Assembly (NCBI GenBank): GCA_041725895.1
Contig: JBGRQA010000026.1
Span: 25,034 to 89,033 of the forward strand
Source of the DNA: JBGRQA01 sp041725895
GTDB taxonomy: Bacteria > Bacteroidota > Bacteroidia > Bacteroidales > Marinifilaceae
Length of the DNA: 64,000 nt
Direction of reading: 5' to 3'
Shown here: piece after piece, positions 34,991 through 43,288 of the stretch
Position numbering within the stretch: position 1 is the stretch's first letter
Layout: every line of letters starts with the position of its first letter
Program-made: the position numbers and the translations under genes
The notes under the pieces: model-generated
What the model was told of the DNA's origin: nothing
Seen by the model: the letters and a program-made list of their open reading frames with translations, nothing else
Database searches by the model: none

Positions 34991-36805
34991 ATGAATAAAG
35001 TCCGCATTGCCAATTCCGGTGGCTTCTGGGGAGACGACCTGGGAGTGTTGCGCCGGCAGTTAGAAGGGGGAGATATTGATTATATCTCGTCTGATTTTCT
35101 GGCTGAGATTACCATGAGTATCTTGCGAAAGCAGCAATTGAAAGATCAAAGTTTGGGGTATGTTACCGATTTTGTGGAGCAAATTGTGGATGCTGCCCCT
35201 TTGTTGAAGGAAAAAGGTGTGCGGATGTTGACCAATGCCGGGGGAATCAACCCTCTGGGCTGTGCCCGAAAGATATTGGAGGAGCTTACGAAGCAGAACA
35301 TTTCTTTGAAAATTGCTGTGGTAAACGGAGATAATATTATTGATCGTATTGATGAATTGTATCCCGAGCATGCATCTTTTGCTAATATGGATAACCAGGA
35401 GGATTTTGCCCACATCCATGATCGGGTGCAAAGTGCCAATGTATACCTTGGAATTCCTCCTCTTTTGAAGGCTTTGGAATCAGGCGCTGATTTGGTAATT
35501 GCAGGGCGAGTGACGGATACTTCGGTGACAATGGCACCTATGGTTTATGAGCTGGGTTGGGCTCTCGACGATTGGGACAAGCTGGCTGCAGGATTGGTGG
35601 CCGGACACATCATTGAATGCGGGGCACAATCCACCGGAGGGAATTTTACCGATTGGCAGAAGGTTAAGCGATGGGACAACATGGGTTATCCTATTGTAGA
35701 AATGCGATCGGATGGAAGTTTCGAGGTGTACAAGCACCCTGATACGGGAGGTCTAATCAGTGAGGATACTATTCGGGAACAATTGGTTTACGAAATGGGG
35801 AATCCAACCCAATACATTAGTCCTGATGTTGTGGCGGATTTCAGTGGTCTGCAATTGGAAGAAGTAGGACCACATAGGGTTCGGGTTAGCAATGCCAGAG
35901 GCTATGCATCTACACCCTTCCTAAAGGTATCCATGGCCTATGAGGATGGTTTTAAAGCTACCAGCTCCATTGTGATTAGTGGGGGTGAAGTTTTGAATAA
36001 AGCTCAGGAGTTTGAGAGAATTTTCTGGCAGCGACTGAACCTGAATTATAAAAAGATCAATACCGAATATGTTGGTTACAATGCTTGTCATTTGCATTTG
36101 GCTGAGCATATCGATCCCAATGAAATTTTATTGAGGTTTTCTGTTTATGACAGTAATCCGGCTAAGCTTCTTAAGTTTTCTCAGAGCATTGCTCCTCTCA
36201 TTTTGAGTGGTCCCCCTGGTGTTGCTGTAACTGGCGGAAGGGCCAAGATGCAACAGGTAATGACCTATTGGCCCACTCTTGTTCCCAAAAGGAATATAAC
36301 AGCTCTCGTTCGTATCTTAAGTGCAGATGGTTCAATAGAGGATCAATCTGAAGTTCCCTGTTGGTTGGGCTATGAAGATGGCTCCGGAAGACAGGTTGTT
36401 TCCGTAAAATCGGAAGGAGCTTCTGAACAACGCGATTATGCCGATAAAAAGAGGATGCCTTTGCGGGAGATTTGTCTTGCACGGTCAGGAGATAAGGGAG
36501 ATACGGTGAATATTGGGGTATTGGCCCGATCCGAAGCTATTTATCATTATTTGAAGGGATTACTGACAAGCGAGTTGATTGCAGAAATGTTTTCAGGTAT
36601 CGCCAAGGGAAAAGTAAAGCGTTATGAGCTAGACAACCTGTGGGCTCTGAATTTCTTACTGGAAGAGGCGCTGGATGGAGGTGGAACTAAATCCCTGATG
36701 ATTGATGCCCAGGGAAAGACTTTTGCTTCAGCCTTGTTAAATCAGGAGATTCTTGTTCCCAAAGAGCTTTTGGAAGGGATTGAGTCGCAAAAGTTGAATG
36801 CTTAA
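34991..36805 (+). CDS. AtuA-like protein (DUF1446) with C-terminal AtuA ferredoxin-fold-like domain
   Basis: 604 residues. The N-terminal ~450 match the AtuA/DUF1446 family (VRIANSGGFWGDDLGVLRRQL, DYISSDFLAEITMSIL, TNAGGINPLGCARKI, GADLVIAGRVTDTSVTMAPM, ECGAQSTGGNFTDW). The C-terminal ~110 match the small domain usually found with it (LREICLARSGDKGDTVNIGVLAR). AtuA is needed for acyclic terpene (citronellol) use in Pseudomonas, but its reaction is unknown. Here it lies in a carboxylase-hydratase-dehydrogenase operon, where a lyase or similar step would be expected. Cytoplasmic. Function beyond family is not assigned. Confidence 0.88.
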   Translation: MNKVRIANSGGFWGDDLGVLRRQLEGGDIDYISSDFLAEITMSILRKQQLKDQSLGYVTDFVEQIVDAAPLLKEKGVRMLTNAGGINPLGCARKILEELTKQNISLKIAVVNGDNIIDRIDELYPEHASFANMDNQEDFAHIHDRVQSANVYLGIPPLLKALESGADLVIAGRVTDTSVTMAPMVYELGWALDDWDKLAAGLVAGHIIECGAQSTGGNFTDWQKVKRWDNMGYPIVEMRSDGSFEVYKHPDTGGLISEDTIREQLVYEMGNPTQYISPDVVADFSGLQLEEVGPHRVRVSNARGYASTPFLKVSMAYEDGFKATSSIVISGGEVLNKAQEFERIFWQRLNLNYKKINTEYVGYNACHLHLAEHIDPNEILLRFSVYDSNPAKLLKFSQSIAPLILSGPPGVAVTGGRAKMQQVMTYWPTLVPKRNITALVRILSADGSIEDQSEVPCWLGYEDGSGRQVVSVKSEGASEQRDYADKKRMPLREICLARSGDKGDTVNIGVLARSEAIYHYLKGLLTSELIAEMFSGIAKGKVKRYELDNLWALNFLLEEALDGGGTKSLMIDAQGKTFASALLNQEILVPKELLEGIESQKLNA

Positions 36806-36862
36806 GCAGCTTTAGGTTTGAAGTTTGAGAAATTATTGTTAACTTATTAGGAAAAGCAACTT

Positions 36863-38008
36863 ATGTTTCCATTTTTGAATGAAGAACATGAATTAATACG
36901 ACAGTCGGTTCGTGATTTTGCTGAGAGGGAAATAAAGCCTCTGGCCCCAGAGTTGGATGAGAAGGAAGAGTTTTCTGTGGAACTGACCCGGAAAATGGGG
37001 GAGTTGGGGTTGTTTGGTATGTTTTTGCCTGAGAAGTATGGTGGTCAGAATACCGATTATCTGTCTTATATTATCGCTGTGGAGGAGGTTGCCCGTGTCG
37101 ATGGATCGCACGCTGCTACTCTTGCTGCTCACAATTCACTTGGTGTGGGTCCTCTTTATTCTTTCGGGAATGAGGATCAAAAGTTAAAGTATCTACCTGG
37201 TTTATGTTCTGGAAACGAGTTATGGGCCTTTGGGTTAACAGAACCCGAAGCTGGTTCCGATTCACGGGGAAGTAAAACCATGGCTAAGGATTTGGGAGAT
37301 CATTGGGAAATAAATGGTTCCAAAATATTTATCACCAATGGTTCCAATCCTTTAACCGTAGGGGTGACAGTGCAGGCAGTTACTGCTATTAATGGAGAGG
37401 ACAAGGAGTTTTCCACATTTATAGTAGAAAAGGGAACTCCTGGTTGGTCCTCCAATTCCATGCATGGGAAGCTAATGTGGCGCGCCTCTGATACTTCTGA
37501 AATGTTCTTCGATAGTTGTGTAATTCCAAAAGGAAGCTTATTGGGCAATCGCGGAATGGGCTCTAAAATTATGTTGCAAACCCTGGACTCGGGGCGACTT
37601 TCTATCGCCGCAATGGGCTTGGGACTTGCTCAGGGAGCTTATGAGATGGCTTTTAAGTATGCTCAGGAACGCAAGCAGTTTGGCCGTCCCATAGCTAAAT
37701 TTCAAACCATAGCTTTCAAACTGGCTGATATGGCCCTGAAAATAGAGTTGGCCCGAAATCTTTTGTACAAAGCTTGTTGGTTAAAAGATACGGGTAAACC
37801 TTTTGCAAAGGAATCTGCTATGTCCAAGTTGTATTGCTCCGAAATTGCCAAGGAAGTGGCTGATGAGGCCGTTCAGATTCATGGAGGATACGGATTGATG
37901 AAAGAATACCCTGTGGAACGTTTCTATCGTGATCAACGGCTTCTGCAAATTGGGGAGGGAACCTCCGAAATCCAACGTCTTGTGATCTCCAGACACTTGG
38001 GTTGTTAG
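36863..38008 (+). CDS. Acyl-CoA dehydrogenase of the carboxylase operon
   Basis: 381 residues, complete. FGLTEPEAGSDSRGSKT, GSKIFITNG, QERKQFGRPIAKFQTIAFKLADM and VQIHGGYGLMKEYPVERFYRDQ are standard. The gene sits where isovaleryl-CoA dehydrogenase (LiuA) or citronellyl-CoA dehydrogenase (AtuD) would be, but its catalytic Glu is at the butyryl-type site (LQIGEGTSEIQ), and the helix position that carries the catalytic Glu in isovaleryl-CoA dehydrogenases reads LDSGRLSIA (Gly). So it is not a classic isovaleryl-CoA dehydrogenase by its catalytic base. It may act on another short or branched acyl-CoA. Electrons go to ETF. Confidence 0.9.
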   Translation: MFPFLNEEHELIRQSVRDFAEREIKPLAPELDEKEEFSVELTRKMGELGLFGMFLPEKYGGQNTDYLSYIIAVEEVARVDGSHAATLAAHNSLGVGPLYSFGNEDQKLKYLPGLCSGNELWAFGLTEPEAGSDSRGSKTMAKDLGDHWEINGSKIFITNGSNPLTVGVTVQAVTAINGEDKEFSTFIVEKGTPGWSSNSMHGKLMWRASDTSEMFFDSCVIPKGSLLGNRGMGSKIMLQTLDSGRLSIAAMGLGLAQGAYEMAFKYAQERKQFGRPIAKFQTIAFKLADMALKIELARNLLYKACWLKDTGKPFAKESAMSKLYCSEIAKEVADEAVQIHGGYGLMKEYPVERFYRDQRLLQIGEGTSEIQRLVISRHLGC

Positions 38009-38035
38009 TAATATTAACCATGTAAATTATCGCTT

Positions 38036-39115
38036 ATGAACCGAGAACTGATTTTAACGCTGAATCCCAGAATGCAATTTACCCGAATTGCAGTTTACAA
38101 AATGTCTACGCCGGTTTTCCTTAAAAAGATCAATCATGATCCTAAGGATTTGGAACAGTACGAATGCTACAAGGATCAGACTGCCTACAGGACGAAAATT
38201 GTTATGGAAGAGTTGAAGGCAAATGATATTGACGTGGAAGATATTAAGGTGATTGTGGGGCGAGGCGGGTTAATAAAACCTGTTAAGTCGGGTGTTTATG
38301 AGGTGAATGAGGCTTTGAAGCGGGATTTGATGAATTGTGAATTTGGGAATGATATTGTAAATATTGGTGGGTTAATTGCAGACGGTATATCAAAGAAGAT
38401 TCCCGGTTCGCGAGCTTTTATTGCGGCTCCGGTGGTAGTGGATGAGTTTGAGGATGTTGCTCGCTTTACCGGTCGTCCTGAATTGAAGAGACGCTCTATT
38501 TTTCACGCTTTAAATCAAAAAACCGTTGCCCGTAAATATGCTAAAAGTATTTACAAGAAATATGAAGAATTGAACCTGATTGTAGCTCACCTTGGAGGCG
38601 GATTCAGTGTCGGAGCTCATAAAAAGGGACGAGTTGTGGATGCCAATCAGGCTTACGATGGGGATGGGCCTTTTTCGCCTATAAGAAGTGGAAGTTTGCC
38701 AATGGGCGATGTCATAAGGATGTGCTATTCGGGGAAATATACCCAAGGGCAAATGCTGAATATGCAAACCGGTCAAGGTGGCTTGTTTGCTTATTTTAAG
38801 ACCTACAGTGGCTATGACGTTTGTCAAATGAGGGATGCCGGAGATGAAAAGGCCGCCCGGGTTTTGGAAGCCATGGCCTACCAGGTGGCCAAAGAGATTG
38901 GTTCCATGTATGCTGTGCTGGGGGCTGAGGAAGTTGATGCCATTCTGATCACAGGAGGAATGGCAAAGGATGAAGAGTTTGTTCGTCAGATTAAGGAAAG
39001 GGTGCAAAAAATGGCTGCTATAGCAGTTTTTCCTGGTTCCGATGATTTAGGATCTCTTGGAGTTTATGGAAAAATGGTGCTGCGTAATGAAATAGATGTT
39101 TTGGAATACAAGTAA
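38036..39115 (+). CDS. buk: Butyrate / branched-chain fatty acid kinase
   Basis: 359 residues, ASKHA fold. The N-terminus (LILTLNPRMQFTRIAVYK), VGRGGLIKPVKSGVYEVNE, IVAHLGGGFSVGAHKKGRVVDANQAYDGDGPFSP, RSGSLPMGDVIRM and ITGGMAKDEEFV are characteristic of butyrate kinase. It converts acyl phosphate and ADP to free acid and ATP, or the reverse to activate acids. It acts on butyrate and often isobutyrate. The usual partner phosphotransbutyrylase is not in this window. Follows the acyl-CoA dehydrogenase by 27 bases and ends in a terminator, so it closes the long acyl-CoA cluster. Confidence 0.94.
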   Translation: MNRELILTLNPRMQFTRIAVYKMSTPVFLKKINHDPKDLEQYECYKDQTAYRTKIVMEELKANDIDVEDIKVIVGRGGLIKPVKSGVYEVNEALKRDLMNCEFGNDIVNIGGLIADGISKKIPGSRAFIAAPVVVDEFEDVARFTGRPELKRRSIFHALNQKTVARKYAKSIYKKYEELNLIVAHLGGGFSVGAHKKGRVVDANQAYDGDGPFSPIRSGSLPMGDVIRMCYSGKYTQGQMLNMQTGQGGLFAYFKTYSGYDVCQMRDAGDEKAARVLEAMAYQVAKEIGSMYAVLGAEEVDAILITGGMAKDEEFVRQIKERVQKMAAIAVFPGSDDLGSLGVYGKMVLRNEIDVLEYK

Positions 39116-39128
39116 GATAAACAGTAAG

Positions 39129-39155
39129 AAAAACCGACTTTTTTGTCGGTTTTTT
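39129..39155 (+). terminator. Terminator at the end of the acyl-CoA cluster
   Basis: AAAAACCGAC (39129-39138) pairs perfectly with GTCGGTTTTT (39145-39154) around a T6 loop, with a T-rich tail. The remaining ~270 bases before the next gene show no feature I can name. Confidence 0.88.
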
Positions 39156-39424
39156 GTTTGCCTTTCTTAGATCGATTTGTGTAGGTCTTACAATGTTAGA
39201 ACAGGTAATAGAGATATAGCCTCTGGGAAATTGGAAAATGTCGATAAAAAAGACAAAATAAAGCTCCGGATTTAAAAATAAAACTCTTTAAGCACTGGTG
39301 AATATCTCGCTAATCTTTAGTTGATAAGGATTCTGGATTGCTCTATATTTAATAGACATAAGTACAATTTGTATTTATGTCTTTTTTATTGAATAACCAC
39401 ATTGTTAATCTTATAATATTGATT

Positions 39425-40522
39425 ATGAAGAAAGCACGTTTGTTTTATCAGGTTTTGGCCCTAGGTGTTTTTGCTATTGCGGCCATAATGTATACAGGTT
39501 GTACCAAGGATGGTCCCACAGGGCCTGCAGGAGCAGATGGTACTGACGGGGTTGATGGTACCGATGGTACAGCATCATGTATTGTTTGTCACAACCAAAC
39601 TCCGCTTATTAAAAATGCAGTGGCTCAGTTTGAACTGGCCAAGCATGCAGGTTTGGTCGGTTTTGCGGCGCCTCGTGCCGATTGTAGTGGATGTCATTCA
39701 GGCGAAGGTGCAACAAAATGGTTACGTGATGAAATTACCTTTGATAGGACAGACTTGACTTTTAATTATGAGGTGGATTTTCCTAATCCTATGGATTGCA
39801 GAACCTGTCACCAGGTTCATACTAATTTTGATTTGACTGACCTGGAGCCTGTACATCCGGAGACTTTCAATTTGATTTCAAGAAACCAGGCTTTTTCTAA
39901 AGGGGATATTAATACCTGTGTGAAATGTCACCAAACCAAATATGTTATTCCAGCTGTGGATGGAGGTGATTTTGAGATAACATCAGATCGATGGGGGGCT
40001 CACCATAGCACCCAGGGGAATTTGAGACATTACGATGGTTTTGAGATTGCAGGTGATGCAACATACGTGAAGGAACATCCCCACGATGCAGGAAATTGTA
40101 TTGGTTGTCACATGGCTGAACCGGAAGGAAATTTGAGAGGTGGTCATACCTTCAGTGTTGCTGATAATGATGAACAAACAGGTGAATTTACAGATCTCAA
40201 TTACAATGCTTGTAAAGCTTGCCATACCAATGGGGAAGATGCTTTGTTGGCCAAGATGAATGATTTGAGAGAGCGTATTGATGCAAAAGCAGATGAATTG
40301 CGTACTGAACTTCTGCGGGTAGGTATTTTGTATGTTGTTGGTGGTGACGACAGAATTCGTGAACTTACTTTTCCTGCCAACGAGGCTGGTATTTATTATA
40401 ATTACAAAGCAGTTCATGAAGATCATTCAGGCGGAGCACACAATCCTGTTTATATAGAGGCTCTGTTGGTCAACTCTTTGCAGTTTGCCAAAACTTTACC
40501 TGATAACAAGTATACAGATTAA
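39425..40522 (+). CDS. Hexaheme c-type cytochrome lipoprotein
   Basis: 365 residues from the ATG at 39425, chosen because it starts the lipoprotein signal (MKKARLFYQV... with lipobox YTGC, Cys26). A collagen-like GPTGPAGADGTDG linker follows, then six CXXCH heme sites: CIVCH, CSGCH, CRTCH, CVKCH, CIGCH and CKACH. Several extra His residues (CHQVH, AHHSTQG, HPHDAGN) could be distal ligands. Likely membrane-anchored on the periplasmic or outer face and part of an electron conduit. The C-terminal ~100 residues have no heme and include a helical segment (LAKMNDLRERIDAKADELRTELLRV). It is convergent with the cytochrome genes at 41007-44722. Redox partner and acceptor unknown. Confidence 0.9.
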   Translation: MKKARLFYQVLALGVFAIAAIMYTGCTKDGPTGPAGADGTDGVDGTDGTASCIVCHNQTPLIKNAVAQFELAKHAGLVGFAAPRADCSGCHSGEGATKWLRDEITFDRTDLTFNYEVDFPNPMDCRTCHQVHTNFDLTDLEPVHPETFNLISRNQAFSKGDINTCVKCHQTKYVIPAVDGGDFEITSDRWGAHHSTQGNLRHYDGFEIAGDATYVKEHPHDAGNCIGCHMAEPEGNLRGGHTFSVADNDEQTGEFTDLNYNACKACHTNGEDALLAKMNDLRERIDAKADELRTELLRVGILYVVGGDDRIRELTFPANEAGIYYNYKAVHEDHSGGAHNPVYIEALLVNSLQFAKTLPDNKYTD

Positions 40523-40542
40523 GGATAAGGATGAAGTAGTGG

Positions 40543-40574
40543 AAGTGGGCAGAATTTTTCTGCCCACTTTTTTT
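40543..40574 (+). terminator. Terminator of the hexaheme cytochrome gene
   Basis: AAGTGGGCAGAA (40543-40554) pairs perfectly with TTCTGCCCACTT (40558-40569) around TTT, followed by T's. From here to 41006 there is no gene or RNA that I can recognise. Confidence 0.9.
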
Positions 40575-41006
40575 CCGCTAGTATTTATTTTAGTAGCTAG
40601 GAGTTAATTTGCATTGGTTATATAATGAAGTGTATTATGCAAAGGGAAAAATTCTTTTCCGAATCGATTCAATGATATCAGGTTATATGGTTGTTTATTA
40701 GGGAAATGAAGGGGATAGGAAATCTGGCAAATTTTAAATGCTTTTTGCGACATTTTATTGCGGTTCTCCCATAGAAAACCATGGTAAAATACATGGTGCT
40801 TTTTCATGTAAAGGATGAGTCGTATGGCTATTTTACCTGTAACTTAATTCGTGGAAAATGATATTTGTTTGAAACTAAATGATCATCTCTCAGAATTCTA
40901 TTTGTTGTTCCTGGCAAAGGGGCTGTGCTTTTTTTTTTTACTTTGGTGATGTATCTTCAAGGTACGCTACCAATTAGTTTAATGGTTTAGAATTCAAGAT
41001 AAGAGT

Positions 41007-41621
41007 TTAATGCCAACCTGTAAACATGCTTTTGAAATTAGCTCCTACGGTAATCCCGATGGTACAAACATAAACGTGGATAAAAAGGAAGAGGGAAAGG
41101 AAAAATCCTACGATAACATGCAAAAGAGCCGTTAAAAAGATCCCACTTACCCCAAACATTTTAGGAATGATTGTCTCAGGAAAGAACAGGGCCAAACCGG
41201 TGATGATGATCACAGGAAAGCCCAAATACATAGTCACATTATAGATAACTTTCTGCAGGGGATTGAATTTTTCTTCCGGAGTGAGAGGAAAAGGGGGACC
41301 TTCCTTCTGAAACATTCCAAACAGGTAGAACTTGCTTTGCTCCATTAACCGCTTGAATAACCCTTTTCGCGCCATGCGGTAGTATTTCCCATTGGCGGTG
41401 AACAAATTGCCGAGAATAAAAAACAGATAGTTAATGCTAAGGACTACCCCCATGATGTTGTGGTATTGTACTGCCTGTTCGAAGGGGACAAGCAGGGCAT
41501 TCTCCGGATCGGAGTACTGCATGCTGATGCCGGTAATTAAGAGGACAATAAATGTGAGTGCATTGATCCAGTGCCATATGCGAACCCATACAGGGTAATG
41601 ATACATTCTTTCTTCAGCCAT
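41007..41621 (-). CDS. Four-helix b-type cytochrome (cytochrome b561/FdhC-like)
   Basis: 204 residues with four membrane helices (about 14-35, 50-75, 122-145, 155-190). His residues in RIWHWINAL, AVQYHNIMG, ALLHVIVG and LFIHVYV are placed as heme b ligands in the Ni-hydrogenase/formate dehydrogenase gamma family. It would exchange electrons between the quinone pool and periplasmic cytochromes. Its start lies 3 bases after the heptaheme gene's stop, so the two are translationally coupled and probably form an inner-membrane quinol-cytochrome module. Last gene of the minus-strand cytochrome set. Confidence 0.88.
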   Translation of the reverse strand: MAEERMYHYPVWVRIWHWINALTFIVLLITGISMQYSDPENALLVPFEQAVQYHNIMGVVLSINYLFFILGNLFTANGKYYRMARKGLFKRLMEQSKFYLFGMFQKEGPPFPLTPEEKFNPLQKVIYNVTMYLGFPVIIITGLALFFPETIIPKMFGVSGIFLTALLHVIVGFFLSLFLFIHVYVCTIGITVGANFKSMFTGWH

Positions 41622-41624
41622 AGT

Positions 41625-42587
41625 TTAATCACGTTTAATAATTCGAATAATCGAATGAATGAGTATTCCAATCAGTACCAAACCAAAAATGATCACACTT
41701 AATACATTGAGGGTGTGATTGCGATTGGCTCCAATTACATAGGATTCGTTGAGTATTACGGCATTAATGAAGCCACTGACTTGACGTGCCTCCTTTGTCT
41801 GGTAACGGTAGAGGGTAGACATCAGGAGGGAGTTCTCGGAATGGCACATAGTGCACTCCCGAATGGCATTTTTCTTTGGCATTACCGCATGACTGATCAG
41901 CAGACTATCGCTGAGCAGTGTATGACACACGATGCAGCGACCATTTTTGAAATGCAGTTCCTGGTTGGGGAGCCATTCGTGTGTTGTTAGAATATTCGTT
42001 CGTTCCCTTTCGGTTAGAAGCTGGTATCGGTTGACATCGGCATGGCAGCTGATACAAATGTTGTTGTCGTAGGCTATGGTTTCAATGATATTTTCTCCTG
42101 ATCTTGCCTGGGTTTTATAGTAATGAGGATTGTGACAGCTCCAGCAGGTAAAAGCATCGGGAGAACGGTTAAAATGCATACTCTCGTAGTAGGCATTTTC
42201 AATCGCTTCAAAATTGAATTCCGCATATTCCGGGTCGCCACCATGGCAATCCATGCAGGTGTATATCATTTCCATCCGTAAAAGCCTTGGGTGAGGAAAG
42301 GTAGAATAATCAGGGGAATGGCAATCGGTACATTTGAAATCCTTGTGGTTGGATCGAAAAAACGCAAGAGTGTCAATAATTCGGTCCATGCACATATTAT
42401 CCTTTACCTCAATCCCCAATTCTTCGTTGGTGTACTGATAGATTCCTTTACCGTGACATTTGAGGCATTGTTGATTCTCCTCGTAATTTCTCGGGCGTGG
42501 AACCGCGTCCGTTTGACCTCTTACCTCGAAGGTCAATAGAATCAGCATTATGCAACCAATCTGAATTAGGTATGAAACAAGCTTCAT
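41625..42587 (-). CDS. Heptaheme c-type cytochrome with C-terminal membrane anchor
   Basis: 320 residues from the ATG at 42587, which starts a signal sequence (MKLVSYLIQIGCIMLILLTF). An upstream frame extension lacks signal-like sequence. Seven CXXCH motifs: CLKCH, CTDCH, CMDCH, CWSCH, CISCH, CIVCH and CTMCH, in the manner of NapC/cytochrome c3-type multiheme proteins. One membrane helix near the C-terminus (VLSVIIFGLVLIGILIHSII) leaves a short basic tail inside. It probably sits on the periplasmic face of the inner membrane and takes electrons from the coupled b-type cytochrome. No CXXCK or other catalytic heme site is seen, so a carrier role is more likely than a reductase role. Confidence 0.9.
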   Translation of the reverse strand: MKLVSYLIQIGCIMLILLTFEVRGQTDAVPRPRNYEENQQCLKCHGKGIYQYTNEELGIEVKDNMCMDRIIDTLAFFRSNHKDFKCTDCHSPDYSTFPHPRLLRMEMIYTCMDCHGGDPEYAEFNFEAIENAYYESMHFNRSPDAFTCWSCHNPHYYKTQARSGENIIETIAYDNNICISCHADVNRYQLLTERERTNILTTHEWLPNQELHFKNGRCIVCHTLLSDSLLISHAVMPKKNAIRECTMCHSENSLLMSTLYRYQTKEARQVSGFINAVILNESYVIGANRNHTLNVLSVIIFGLVLIGILIHSIIRIIKRD

Positions 42588-42750
42588 AGAATTGAATTTA
42601 TAGATCGAATGAGAAATGAGCAACGATAAAAACGTCAATACTTTCGATCCTGTTCTACAGACAGGGTCAATGTACGAAAGCATAAAAGATGAAAGAGGGT
42701 ACAAATCAATAACAATCCTATACCCTCCTTCCCAACGATATGGAATACAA

Positions 42751-43167
42751 TTATTTCTTGAGTGTTCTGATGTAGTTTACAACAGCCCATCTGTCCTTAT
42801 CCTTTGGTATTTTTTTCTCGTAGTTGGGCATTTCATCACGACCTATGATGCTCTTGTAATAAATTTCTCCATCGGTTTGCTTTTGGAATTCAGTAGAGGA
42901 GAAATCTCCAGGGAAGGTTTTCAAACGGGCTGCTTTAGGTCCATCCCCCAGACCGGTATTTCCATGACAGGAACGGCAATGTCGGCTGTAAAGCATTTTA
43001 CCCATTTTAGTACATGCTGCATCATCAACGTGAGGGTTTTCCATATTTTTATACTTTGTAGGAACTTCCCAGGGAGCAGGTTCTTTTTGTTGAATGCGAT
43101 TGGGAGTAATAAAAGCATAGGCTATCAGTGTAATTCCCAGTATGGCTATAATTTGGATTGCTTTCAT
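42751..43167 (-). CDS. Monoheme cytochrome c
   Basis: 138 residues. An N-terminal hydrophobic segment (IQIIAILGITLIAYAFI) serves as signal or anchor, and a class I cytochrome c domain has CRSCHGNTGLGDGPKAARL and a likely Met ligand in IGRDEMPNYEKKIPKDKDRWAVVNYIRTL. It is a small electron shuttle in the periplasm. It lies 163 bases upstream of the heptaheme gene in the same direction. Confidence 0.9.
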   Translation of the reverse strand: MKAIQIIAILGITLIAYAFITPNRIQQKEPAPWEVPTKYKNMENPHVDDAACTKMGKMLYSRHCRSCHGNTGLGDGPKAARLKTFPGDFSSTEFQKQTDGEIYYKSIIGRDEMPNYEKKIPKDKDRWAVVNYIRTLKK

Positions 43168-43288
43168 ATAGATTAAAATTTAAGTTTTGTGTAGTTAATT
43201 TACTCTACATTTTGAATTGATTTAAAAGACTCTATTTGAGGACTTTCCTATTTTAAAGTAAAATGATTGGTAAGAATTTAGATTCTCG

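Noticed and set aside
18266..39115. HMG-CoA lyase, phosphotransbutyrylase and bkd dehydrogenase genes
   Set aside because: Looked for in the acyl-CoA cluster; none of the proteins encoded there matches these families.
41625..42587. Heptaheme protein as an NrfA- or NapC-type nitrite/nitrate reductase component
   Set aside because: No CXXCK catalytic heme motif, and no Nap or Nrf genes nearby; only a carrier role is supported.
42616..43176. Plus-strand 186-codon frame opposite the cytochrome genes
   Set aside because: The minus strand here encodes a clear cytochrome c with signal sequence and CRSCH; the plus-strand frame is its shadow.
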